The notes under the pieces are model-generated. The model was not told the origin of the DNA. It did no database searches and saw only the letters and a program-made list of their open reading frames with translations. A DNA stretch of 43,521 bases from Clostridia bacterium. Its GTDB lineage: Bacteria; Bacillota; Clostridia; Oscillospirales; Acutalibacteraceae. The translations under genes and the position numbers were made by a program. The stretch is taken from the NCBI GenBank assembly GCA_017512465.1, contig JAFWGH010000173.1:1-43521 (forward strand), in the 5' to 3' direction. Shown here in pieces: positions 1 to 7,373 of the stretch. Within the stretch, counting starts at the first letter, position 1. Each line of letters starts with the position of its first letter.

Positions 1-14
1 CGAGCGAAGCGAGC

Positions 15-136
15 AAAACCACCGCAGTTGGTTCGTTGTTCAATTTAACCGCTTTATATCGCCCCTTGATGAGGGGAGATGTCACGAAGTGACAGAGGGG
101 TAGACTTGTAACGAACACAACTTTGGTGGTTTCGAG
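15..136. repeat. Palindromic intergenic element (MITE-like) upstream of mutS2
   Basis: Bases 15-37 and 110-136 form an imperfect inverted repeat: AAACCACC and GTTCGTT on the left match GGTGGTTT and AACGAAC on the right. Inside lie a CCCCT/AGGGG pair and the short palindrome GTCACGAAGTGAC (81-93). No coding potential is evident. The whole could fold as one long stem. Small nested palindromes of this type are common between genes in gut Clostridia; calling it a mobile MITE is inference. Confidence 0.5.
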
Positions 137-177
137 CAAAGGCATCCACAAATCCTTATTTGTCAACCGGAGGTACC

Positions 178-2568
178 ATGAACAGACATTTAAAGTCAAT
201 TGAATTAGATAAGGTTTTGGAAATGCTCGCACAGCAGTGCCAGTGTGAGGAAAATGCGCAGCGTGCGGCGGAGCTGACTCCTTCTGCCAATAAAGAGTTT
301 GTACATATTCTTTTAAAGCAGACAGAGGATGCCTATTCGCTGATTGCGCAGTTTGGCGGCCCTTCCTTTCGCGGGATTAATGATGTGAATGCCTTTCTTT
401 CCCGCGCCGTTGCCGGCGGTGCGCTCAATATGCGCGAGCTGTTAAAAACAGCGCAAATGTTGCGCGGCGTGCGTGTGCTCAAAGAGTGGCGCGCACATTG
501 CGAAGGGGTTAAAACAAGTCTCGATAAGTATTTTGAAGGCTTGTATGCCAATCACTATTTAGAGGAGCGCATTTTTTCCTGCATTCTCTCCGAGGATGAA
601 ATGGCGGACAACGCTTCACCGGAGCTGCATGCGATTCGCCGCAAAATGCGTGAAGCATCCGCAAAAATCAGAAATAATTTAGACCACATGATTCGCTCGG
701 GCGCCTATGCAAAATATTTGCAGGATAGCGTTGTTACCTTCCGCGGCGGCAGATTTGTGGTGCCGGTTAAGAGTGAATACCGCTCCGAAGTGCCCGGTAT
801 GGTACACGACACCTCCGCCACGGGTGCTACTCTTTTTATTGAGCCGGCAAGTGTGGTCAATCTCAATAATGACATTAAAGTTTTAGAGGGCAAAGAGCGT
901 GATGAAATAGAGCGCATATTAATGGAGCTGTCGGCAGAAACTGCCGCTTTTGCGGAGATGATGCGCGCTTCTTTTAAAAATGCGCTGGAGCTTGACCTCA
1001 TTTTTGCCAAAGCGCAGCTGGCGTTTCAAATGCGCGCTTCCATGCCGCTGGTCAATGACAGCGGTGTGATTGAGCTTAACAAGGCGCGCCATCCCCTGAT
1101 TGAAAAAGAGCAGGTGGTGCCGATTGATGTTAAGCTCGGCAAGGAGTTCACCACATTGGTGATTACGGGACCTAACACAGGCGGCAAAACCGTATCGATT
1201 AAAACCATCGGTCTGTTTTGCGCCATGGCGATGTGCGGCTTAATGCTGCCGTGTGCGGATGAGAGTCAGGTTTCGGTTTTTGATAAAATTCTTGTGGATA
1301 TCGGCGATGAGCAGTCCATTGAACAATCGCTTTCCACCTTCTCGGGGCATATGACAAACATCATAGAAATTATGAAGGCGGCGAATGATAAGAGCCTCAT
1401 TCTCATTGATGAGCTCGGTGCCGGTACCGACCCGGTAGAGGGTGCGGCGCTGGCGGAGGCGATACTCGAAAGCCTGCGCTTAAAAGGAGCAAGGATTGCC
1501 GCCACCACGCACTATGCGGAGATTAAGCAGTATGCGCTTGAAACGGCAGGTGTGGAGAATGCAAGCTGTGAGTTTGATGTGGATTCGCTCAAACCCACCT
1601 ACAAACTGATTTTGGGTATTCCCGGCAGAAGTAATGCATTTGCCATATCCCGGCGCTTGGGCATTGATGAGAGCGTTATCCAAAAAGCGGAAAGCCTTGT
1701 CAGCCAAGATAACCGCCGCTTTGAAAATGTGGTGGAAAAGGTGGAAAAAACACGCTTGGAGTTTGAGAACAAAACCAAAGAGGCGGCTGCTTTATCCGCT
1801 CGGGCAAAGCGTGATTCCGAACAGGCAAAGCAGCTCAAGGATGAAGTGCAGAATCTGCGCGATAAGGAGCTGGAAAAGGCGCGCAGCGAAGCGCGCCGCA
1901 TCACCGAGCGCGCCAAGCGGGAATCGCAGGCGTTGCTGGATGAACTCAACCGCTTGAAAAAAGAAGAGCATTCCGCTCAAGAGAAAGCGCGCCTTGCCAA
2001 GCAGAAAATTAATAAGAGCATTGATGCGCTTGAGGATTTATCGGCAGATGATTTTGCCATGATTGATGATGAATATAAAGACTATACGCTCCCGCGTGAT
2101 GTTAAGCCGGGCGATGCGGTCTTTTGCAAATCCTTCCGTCAGGCGGGCAATGTTTTGAGTGCCAAAAATGCGCAGGGCTTAGTAGAAGTGCAGATGGGAT
2201 TTATGAAAACGCGTGTTAAGCAAGAGGATTTGGTGCTGCTCGATAAGCGGCAGGTACCCTCAAAGCCGAAAACCCGGCGCGTGAATCCCGCCAATTCCCG
2301 CTTTGAGCAAAAGGTATCCTCGGCGGTCAACAATCGCTGTGATTTGCGCGGAAAAACCGCTGAGGAAGCACGCGAGGAGCTGGATTTATTTATTGACAGA
2401 GCGATTTTGGACGGTTTGGCAGAAGCGACCATTATCCACGGCAAGGGTAGCGGTGTGCTGCGCAGTATGGTACAACAGTACCTGCGCGGGAATAAGCGCA
2501 TTAAATCTTACCGCCTGGGTGTTTACGGCGAAGGGGAGGATGGCGTAACCATCGTAGAGTTTAAATAA
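178..2568 (+). CDS. mutS2: Endonuclease MutS2 (MutS-family ATPase with Smr domain)
   Basis: 796-residue MutS2. The family acts on branched DNA and, in Bacillus, also on collided ribosomes; it lacks the mismatch-recognition domain of MutS. The ATPase core has a Walker A motif GPNTGGKT at residues 331-338 and a Walker B region DELGAGTDP from residue 411. A charged coiled-coil clamp follows (about 505-625). A C-terminal Smr nuclease domain spans about 719-796 and contains CDLRGKT and HGKGSG. The length is normal for the family. The ATG at 178 is preferred over an in-frame TTG at 160 because GGAGG lies at 169-173, although the 4-base spacing is short. It looks like a single-gene unit: a repeat element lies upstream and a hairpin downstream. 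Confidence 0.96.
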   Translation: MNRHLKSIELDKVLEMLAQQCQCEENAQRAAELTPSANKEFVHILLKQTEDAYSLIAQFGGPSFRGINDVNAFLSRAVAGGALNMRELLKTAQMLRGVRVLKEWRAHCEGVKTSLDKYFEGLYANHYLEERIFSCILSEDEMADNASPELHAIRRKMREASAKIRNNLDHMIRSGAYAKYLQDSVVTFRGGRFVVPVKSEYRSEVPGMVHDTSATGATLFIEPASVVNLNNDIKVLEGKERDEIERILMELSAETAAFAEMMRASFKNALELDLIFAKAQLAFQMRASMPLVNDSGVIELNKARHPLIEKEQVVPIDVKLGKEFTTLVITGPNTGGKTVSIKTIGLFCAMAMCGLMLPCADESQVSVFDKILVDIGDEQSIEQSLSTFSGHMTNIIEIMKAANDKSLILIDELGAGTDPVEGAALAEAILESLRLKGARIAATTHYAEIKQYALETAGVENASCEFDVDSLKPTYKLILGIPGRSNAFAISRRLGIDESVIQKAESLVSQDNRRFENVVEKVEKTRLEFENKTKEAAALSARAKRDSEQAKQLKDEVQNLRDKELEKARSEARRITERAKRESQALLDELNRLKKEEHSAQEKARLAKQKINKSIDALEDLSADDFAMIDDEYKDYTLPRDVKPGDAVFCKSFRQAGNVLSAKNAQGLVEVQMGFMKTRVKQEDLVLLDKRQVPSKPKTRRVNPANSRFEQKVSSAVNNRCDLRGKTAEEAREELDLFIDRAILDGLAEATIIHGKGSGVLRSMVQQYLRGNKRIKSYRLGVYGEGEDGVTIVEFK

Positions 2569-2583
2569 GTATAAATATATAGA

Positions 2584-2629
2584 GAAGCGAGGATGGCAAC
2601 ATCCTTGCTTCCATTTAAATTTGTTTTTT
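2584..2629 (+). terminator. Probable intrinsic terminator after mutS2
   Basis: A 12-bp stem (2584-2595 with 2600-2611, one G-T pair) with the tetraloop GCAA is followed, after an AT-rich gap, by a run of six T at 2624-2629. The distance from stem to T-run makes it weaker than a textbook terminator. The remainder of 2630-2726 is AT-rich with no gene seen. Confidence 0.5.
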
Positions 2630-2726
2630 ATTATTTAGCATTTTAGCGCAATGTTTGAGCTTTTTGAAAAGCCCAAAACTTCTTTACAATGCGCTCAAAA
2701 AGTACTTTTTTTAACCGGCTTTTCGA

Positions 2727-2755
2727 TTGACAAGCGAAAAAATCGGTGATATAAT
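2727..2755 (+). promoter_or_regulatory. Consensus sigma-A promoter of the cobalamin locus
   Basis: TTGACA at 2727-2732 and TATAAT at 2750-2755 are separated by exactly 17 bases, a perfect match to the housekeeping consensus. Transcription should start near 2762, just before the cobalamin riboswitch. Such a strong promoter fits a design in which expression is set mainly by the riboswitch and terminator downstream. Confidence 0.9.
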
Positions 2756-2774
2756 ATTACTCGACAAATAAATA

Positions 2775-2945
2775 GAACTGTGGTGGCTTTGTAAAAAAAG
2801 CGTAAATCGGAAGCGAGTGAGAATCTCGCACAATCGCCATTACTGTATTTGAGTAAAGAGGGTTTGCCATTGCAAAAGAAGGCACCTCGGGAAATGAGCA
2901 GGTTTTGCCCATCCTTCATTAGTCAGGAGACGAGCCGCAGTATAT
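2775..2945 (+). promoter_or_regulatory. Cobalamin riboswitch
   Basis: The leader carries the conserved cobalamin aptamer elements in order: a GGTG near 2782, AAATCGGAA, a small GAGTGAGAATCTC hairpin, CGCCATTACTGTA at 2835-2847, GCCATTG at 2866-2872, and the B12 box AGTCAGGAGACGAGCC at 2921-2936. It lies between a perfect promoter and a terminator, before cbiK. Established knowledge: cobalamin binding to this RNA class lowers expression of downstream genes. After the aptamer there are a GAGTAC/GTACTC hairpin (2947-2963) and a perfect 9-bp stem (2974-2982 with 2992-3000) that may take part in switching. Confidence 0.92.
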
Positions 2946-3035
2946 AGAGTACAGTCAGTACTCCCGAGATGTGTATTCTTTAGGGCAATGATAAAGAATA
3001 GCAAACGCGATTTGATCGCTTTATTTGTATATTTA

Positions 3036-3066
3036 CCTTGCTCTTATAGCAAGGCTTTTTATTTTT
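3036..3066 (+). terminator. Intrinsic terminator in the riboswitch expression platform
   Basis: A 7-bp stem CCTTGCT/AGCAAGG (3036-3042 with 3048-3054) is followed by CTTTTTATTTTT. It stands between the aptamer and the first gene, so control is probably by premature transcription termination when cobalamin is bound. I could not identify the antiterminator pairing with certainty. Confidence 0.85.
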
Positions 3067-3091
3067 CATTTTTAAAAGGAGGACAAGAAAA

Positions 3092-4297
3092 ATGAAAACT
3101 TTATTAAAAGTGCTTTCTGTCACAATGGTACTTTGCTTATTGTTTGCTCTTGCTGCCTGCTCCGGCAAAAAGACAGACGAAACCACTGCGGCAGAAACAA
3201 GCGCCGACCAAGCGGCATTAGACAAAGCGGCTGCAGATAAAGTTGCAAAGCTTATTGATGCCATCTATGTGCAAGAGCGCACCGATAAGACCGATGAGCA
3301 ATGCGCGGCTGCAAAAGCGGCCTGGGATGCGCTGACGGATGCGCAAAAGGAGCTGGTTGAAGGTGAAAATGCCGATCCGGACTATTTCGGCAGAGATACC
3401 GGCGATGCTTCTAAAGATGACCCGCGCAATGCGGATGATATCGGCGAGAAGGAATTGCTTGTTGTCAGCTTCGGTACTTCCTTTAATGATAGCCGTGTGG
3501 CAGACATTAAAGGCGTTGAGGATGCCCTGCAGGCAAAATTCAAGGATTGGTCTGTCAGAAGAGCTTTCACCGCTCAAATCATCATCAACCACGTGCAGGC
3601 GCGCGATGGCGAAAAGATTGATAATATGGACCAGGCATTAGAGCGCGCTGTGAAAAACGGTGTTAAAACACTCGTTGTACAGCCCACACACTTAATGCAC
3701 GGTGCAGAGTATGATGAGTTGACCGCGGCGCTCAAAAAGTACGAAGGCAAGATTGACAAAATTGTTGTTGCAGAGCCGCTTTTAGGCGAAGTCGGTAAAG
3801 ATGCTTCCGCTATCAACGCCGATAAAGAAACTGTTGCCAAGGCAATTACCGCTTCTGCGCTTGAAGATGCTAAACTTGAGAGCATCGAAGCTGCCGACAA
3901 GGCAGGCACCGCCTTTGTCTTTATGGGTCACGGCACCTCTCACACCGCCAAGGTTTCCTACTCGCAAATGCAAACCCAAATGGATAAACTCGGCTACAAG
4001 AATGTCTTTATCGGCACAGTTGAGGGTGAACCCGAAGACACCGCTTGCGAAGCAGTGATTGAAAAAGCGGCAAAAGCCGGCTATAAAAATATTGTTTTGC
4101 GCCCGCTGATGGTGGTGGCAGGTGACCACGCCAACAATGACATGGCAGGTGCAGAGGATGATTCCTGGTTGAGCATGTTTAAGGCTTCCGGGAAGTTTGC
4201 GGATGTCGCAACCCAGATTGCAGGTCTTGGCAGAATTGCCGCTGTGCAAGAAATTTACTGCGCACATGCGCAAGCTGCGATTGATACCGTGAAATAA
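3092..4297 (+). CDS. cbiK: Exported lipoprotein sirohydrochlorin cobaltochelatase, CbiK type
   Basis: 401 residues. CbiK inserts cobalt into sirohydrochlorin in the anaerobic B12 pathway. The chelatase domain spans about 120-401 and keeps the family's metal-site residues: E206 in HGAEYDE, H280 in MGHGTSH and H346 in AGDHANND. Unlike cytoplasmic CbiK (about 265 residues) it starts with a lipoprotein signal peptide with lipobox ALAAC (Cys23) and a roughly 90-residue linker. The linker includes an alpha-helical module ending ALTDAQKELV, a type seen in clostridial surface proteins. It is therefore predicted to sit outside the membrane. A GGAGG stands 8 bases before the ATG. As first gene after the riboswitch and next to an ABC importer, it may process metal or tetrapyrroles at the cell surface (inference); exported chelatase homologues are known in Desulfovibrio (CbiKp) and Porphyromonas (IhtB). 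Confidence 0.93.
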   Translation: MKTLLKVLSVTMVLCLLFALAACSGKKTDETTAAETSADQAALDKAAADKVAKLIDAIYVQERTDKTDEQCAAAKAAWDALTDAQKELVEGENADPDYFGRDTGDASKDDPRNADDIGEKELLVVSFGTSFNDSRVADIKGVEDALQAKFKDWSVRRAFTAQIIINHVQARDGEKIDNMDQALERAVKNGVKTLVVQPTHLMHGAEYDELTAALKKYEGKIDKIVVAEPLLGEVGKDASAINADKETVAKAITASALEDAKLESIEAADKAGTAFVFMGHGTSHTAKVSYSQMQTQMDKLGYKNVFIGTVEGEPEDTACEAVIEKAAKAGYKNIVLRPLMVVAGDHANNDMAGAEDDSWLSMFKASGKFADVATQIAGLGRIAAVQEIYCAHAQAAIDTVK

Positions 4298-4334
4298 AAC
4301 GGCATTTATCTTATAAAAATATCAATTTTATTGT

Positions 4335-4361
4335 GCCCGCAAACGCAAAATGTTTGCGGGC
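4335..4361. other. Perfect intergenic hairpin between cbiK and the next lipoprotein gene
   Basis: GCCCGCAAAC (4335-4344) pairs perfectly with GTTTGCGGGC (4352-4361) around a 7-base loop. No T-run follows on the + strand, so it is not a standard terminator for cbiK. It could stabilise the upstream transcript end or cause partial termination, giving more cbiK than downstream product (inference). Confidence 0.6.
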
Positions 4362-4378
4362 TGAAAGGCTATTTAAAT

Positions 4379-5194
4379 ATGAAAAAAAATAGTATTCTTA
4401 TATTAGTAATTTGTTTAATCATTGCTTCTCTTGCCGGTTGCTCAAAATCGCAGCAGGAGACAACACAAGCAGAACAGACCACTACCGCTGCCGCCGCTGA
4501 AGAAGTCGCGGTACAAGATGGTACTTATTCCGCTACCTTTAAAACCGACAGCTCTATGTTTCATGTTAATGATGCTTACAACAATAAGGGCGTTTTGACA
4601 GTCAAAGACGGAAGCATGAGCATTCACATTGTGATGCCGAGCAAAAAAATTCTCAAGCTCTTTGCGGGAACAGCCGAGCAGGCAAAGGCAGAGGGCGCAG
4701 CGCTGATTGAGCCGACCACCGAAACGGTGAAATATGATGACGGTACTACCGAAGAAGTGTATGCATTTGACATTCCCGTGCCGTATCTCGATAAAGAGTT
4801 TGATTGTGCACTTATCGGCAAAAAAGGCATTTGGTATGATCACAAAGTAACGGTTTCGAATCCCGAATCCACTGTTGCGGATGGCGAATATACCATGGCT
4901 GTGACCATGACCGGCGGCACCGGCAAAGCCTCTATAGACTCTCCCGCAGAGATTACTATAAAAGACGGCAAGTACACCGCTAAAATTGTGTGGAGCAGTT
5001 CACACTATGAAGAAATGAAAGTTGGCGACACTTCATACAAGCCGGTGAACAAAGAGGGCAATTCCACCTTCCTTATTCCGATTGAAGCAGATAAGGATAT
5101 CTCCATCAGTGCGCTGACCACGGCTATGAGCGAACCGCATTGGATTGACTATGTGCTGCATTTTGACAGCGCCACATTGATTCCGAAAGGATGA
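4379..5194 (+). CDS. Two-domain lipoprotein, putative metal/tetrapyrrole-binding surface protein
   Basis: 271 residues with lipobox SLAGC (Cys21) and a Thr/Gln/Ala-rich linker. Two related beta-rich domains follow, about 47-160 and 168-264. Both share DGxY at the start, a strand like LTVKDG/ITIKDG, a F-x-I-P strand (130-133 and 231-234), and a late aromatic strand (WYDHKVTV and WIDYVLHF). The layout recalls small surface haem-binding beta-sandwich domains such as NEAT, but I do not recognise a specific family and the ligand is unknown. The ATG at 4379 is chosen over an upstream TTG (4331) because it gives an intact signal peptide and has AAAGG 10 bases upstream. It overlaps the binding-protein gene by 4 bases, so it probably works with that importer. 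Confidence 0.75.
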   Translation: MKKNSILILVICLIIASLAGCSKSQQETTQAEQTTTAAAAEEVAVQDGTYSATFKTDSSMFHVNDAYNNKGVLTVKDGSMSIHIVMPSKKILKLFAGTAEQAKAEGAALIEPTTETVKYDDGTTEEVYAFDIPVPYLDKEFDCALIGKKGIWYDHKVTVSNPESTVADGEYTMAVTMTGGTGKASIDSPAEITIKDGKYTAKIVWSSSHYEEMKVGDTSYKPVNKEGNSTFLIPIEADKDISISALTTAMSEPHWIDYVLHFDSATLIPKG

Positions 5195-6327
5195 AAAAAC
5201 GACTATTGAGTATCGCACTCATACCGGCACTGCTGTTAGGTATTTTCAGCGGCTGCAGTGCGCGGCAGAGTGCGGTAAAACTGGAAGCGCTTTCGCTGCA
5301 ATCTCAAATGCAGCTTTCTTATGCTACACAGTTTTCCGTGGATTACTACGAGGGCGGCTACAAATTAATCTCTTTGGCAGACGGGAGCCGGTTTTTGACG
5401 ATTCCCGAAAGTGCCGCGGTACCCGATGATTTAGATAGCTCTATTGTGCCTGTGAAACAGCCGCTGCAAAACATTTATCTTGCCGCTACGAGCGCTATGT
5501 GTTTGTTTGATGCTTTGGGAAGGCTGGATGCTATTCGCCTTTCCGGTACGAAGGCAGAGGGCTGGTATATCGATAATGCGCGCAAGGCAATGGAAGCCGG
5601 CGATATTCTGTATGCCGGCAAATACAGCGAGCCGGATTATGAGCTGTTGTTGAGCGAAAAAAGCTCCCTCGCTGTGGAATCCATGATGATAGGGCATGCC
5701 GCGGATGTTAAAGCGCAGCTGGAACAACTGGGAATACCCGTGTTTATTGACCAATCCAGTAACGAAACGCACCCGCTCGGGCGTGCGGAGTGGATTCGGC
5801 TTTACGGTGCATTGCTGGATGAAGAAGACAAAGCAAAGGCTCTTTTTGATGAGCAAGCCGAAAAAATGAACGAGATTGCCGGAGAAAGTGATACCGGCAA
5901 GAGCGTGGCATTTTTCTACATCAGCAGCTCGGGCAGTGTGATTACCCGCAAAAGCGGCGACTATGTGAGCAAAATGATAGAGCTTGCCGGCGGGCAATAC
6001 ATTTTTAAAAGCTTAGGGGATGACGGTAAAAAAACATCCTCCTACACATTGGAAATGGAAAGCTTTTATCAAACTGCCAAGGATGCCGATATTCTCATCT
6101 ATAATGCCACCATTGCCGAAGAACTGCATAGTCTTTCGGAACTGCTCCAAAAAAACGAACTGCTCAAGGATTTTAAAGCAGTGAAAAGCGGGAATGTGTG
6201 GTGCACGGCGCGCAGCATGTATCAGGAAACCATGGTCTGCGGTGATTTGGTGCAGAGCTTTCACCGCATCTTTACAGATACGACCGGTGAACTTGACGAA
6301 GTGCCTTACCTTGTTCGCCTCAAATGA
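5191..6327 (+). CDS. ABC transporter substrate-binding lipoprotein (BtuF/FecB-like)
   Basis: 378 residues with lipobox FSGC (Cys22). The body resembles class III binding proteins (TroA/BtuF/FepB type), which have two lobes joined by a rigid helix: a first lobe through about residue 160, then a lobe with SVAFFYISSSGSV, an AGGQYIF segment and a closing VKSGNVW strand. Such proteins deliver corrinoids, haem or Fe-siderophores to FecCD permeases. The start codon overlaps the upstream stop (ATGA), and permease and ATPase genes follow directly. The riboswitch and B12 gene context suggests a corrinoid, cobalt chelate or tetrapyrrole substrate; sequence alone does not decide which. Confidence 0.87.
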   Translation: MKKRLLSIALIPALLLGIFSGCSARQSAVKLEALSLQSQMQLSYATQFSVDYYEGGYKLISLADGSRFLTIPESAAVPDDLDSSIVPVKQPLQNIYLAATSAMCLFDALGRLDAIRLSGTKAEGWYIDNARKAMEAGDILYAGKYSEPDYELLLSEKSSLAVESMMIGHAADVKAQLEQLGIPVFIDQSSNETHPLGRAEWIRLYGALLDEEDKAKALFDEQAEKMNEIAGESDTGKSVAFFYISSSGSVITRKSGDYVSKMIELAGGQYIFKSLGDDGKKTSSYTLEMESFYQTAKDADILIYNATIAEELHSLSELLQKNELLKDFKAVKSGNVWCTARSMYQETMVCGDLVQSFHRIFTDTTGELDEVPYLVRLK

Positions 6328-6338
6328 AAGGGGTTACT

Positions 6339-7373
6339 ATGACTCTCAGCCGAAAAAACACGATACGCACTGTGCTGGTCTTTGCCGCAATGGCGGTATT
6401 ATTTGTATGCGCCGCGGTTTGGAATATCAGCATCGGAAGTGTCAAAATCTCTTTCGGGCAGATTTTTCAAATTTTAACCCACCCCGATACCGTCGATATG
6501 ACGGCTTACAACATTATTTTCAAAATACGTTTACCGCGCCTCTTACTTGCCGCTGTGCTGGGAGGCGCTTTGTCCCTTTCCGGCTTCTTGCTGCAGACTT
6601 TTTTTCGCAACCCGATTGCAGGGCCCTTTGTGCTGGGTATCTCCTCGGGTGCGAAAATGTTTCTGGCGATTGTTTTGATTGCGCTCAGTCAAAGAGTTTC
6701 GTCCGTATCCGTGGGCGTCACGGTTTTGACAGCCTTTCTCGGCTCCATGCTGTCGATGCTCGTGGTGCTCGCATTCGCCGGAAAAATCAAGAATATGTCC
6801 GTGCTGCTCGTTGTCGGCATTATGATTAGCTACATCTGCTCAGCAGTGACGGATTTCTTTATCAATTTTGCCAATGACTCCGACATTGTCAATTTGACCC
6901 ATTGGTCTCACGGTAGCTTTTCGGCGGCTTCCTGGCAGGATGTTGCCGTTTCGGCAGCCATTGTGCTTACGACAGCGCTCGCGGTGTTTTGCCTGTCGAA
7001 GCCCATTTCGGTATATGCGCTCGGGGAAGGTTATGCCGGCAGCCTCGGTATTCGCATTAAACCGCTGCGCATTGCGTTAATTCTGTTTTCGAGCGTTCTT
7101 TCCGCTTGCGTCACGGCATTTGCAGGTCCCATTTCGTTTGTGGGCATTGCTGTGCCCCATATTGCGCGCACGGTTTTGAAAACCTCTAAACCGATTCTGC
7201 TCATTCCTGCCTGCTTTTTCGGCGGCGCAGTTTTTTGTATGCTGTGCGATTTGGCAGCGCGCACAATTTTTGCACCGGTAGAGCTTTCTATCAGCACGGT
7301 GACTGCCGCTATCGGCGCACCCATTGTCATTTGGCTGATGATGCAAAGGAGGGTGAAGCATAGTGAAAACTGA
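6339..7373 (+). CDS. FecCD/BtuC-family ABC transporter permease
   Basis: 344 residues, very hydrophobic, with about ten membrane segments as in BtuC. Recognisable family pieces are KIRLPRLLLAAVLGGALSLSG near the N-terminus, FRNPIAGPFVLGISSGA after it, and GPISFVGIAVPHIAR near residue 255, the region that contacts the ATPase. Start choice: AAAGGGG lies 5 bases before the ATG at 6339. An ATG at 6324 that overlaps the previous stop has no ribosome site and would add 5 residues. It forms the membrane channel for the adjacent binding protein and ATPase. Confidence 0.93.
   Translation: MTLSRKNTIRTVLVFAAMAVLFVCAAVWNISIGSVKISFGQIFQILTHPDTVDMTAYNIIFKIRLPRLLLAAVLGGALSLSGFLLQTFFRNPIAGPFVLGISSGAKMFLAIVLIALSQRVSSVSVGVTVLTAFLGSMLSMLVVLAFAGKIKNMSVLLVVGIMISYICSAVTDFFINFANDSDIVNLTHWSHGSFSAASWQDVAVSAAIVLTTALAVFCLSKPISVYALGEGYAGSLGIRIKPLRIALILFSSVLSACVTAFAGPISFVGIAVPHIARTVLKTSKPILLIPACFFGGAVFCMLCDLAARTIFAPVELSISTVTAAIGAPIVIWLMMQRRVKHSEN

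Noticed and set aside
2630..2726. Small gene between mutS2 and the riboswitch promoter
   Set aside because: The stretch is AT-rich, with no start codon having a ribosome site and no frame of useful length.
4335..4361. Hairpin as the terminator of cbiK
   Set aside because: No T-run follows on the + strand, and the next lipoprotein gene starts 17 bases later and belongs to the same functional unit.
6194..6829. Open frame on the + strand spanning the binding-protein/permease junction
   Set aside because: It is out of frame with two clear transporter genes that cover the same bases and encode family motifs.
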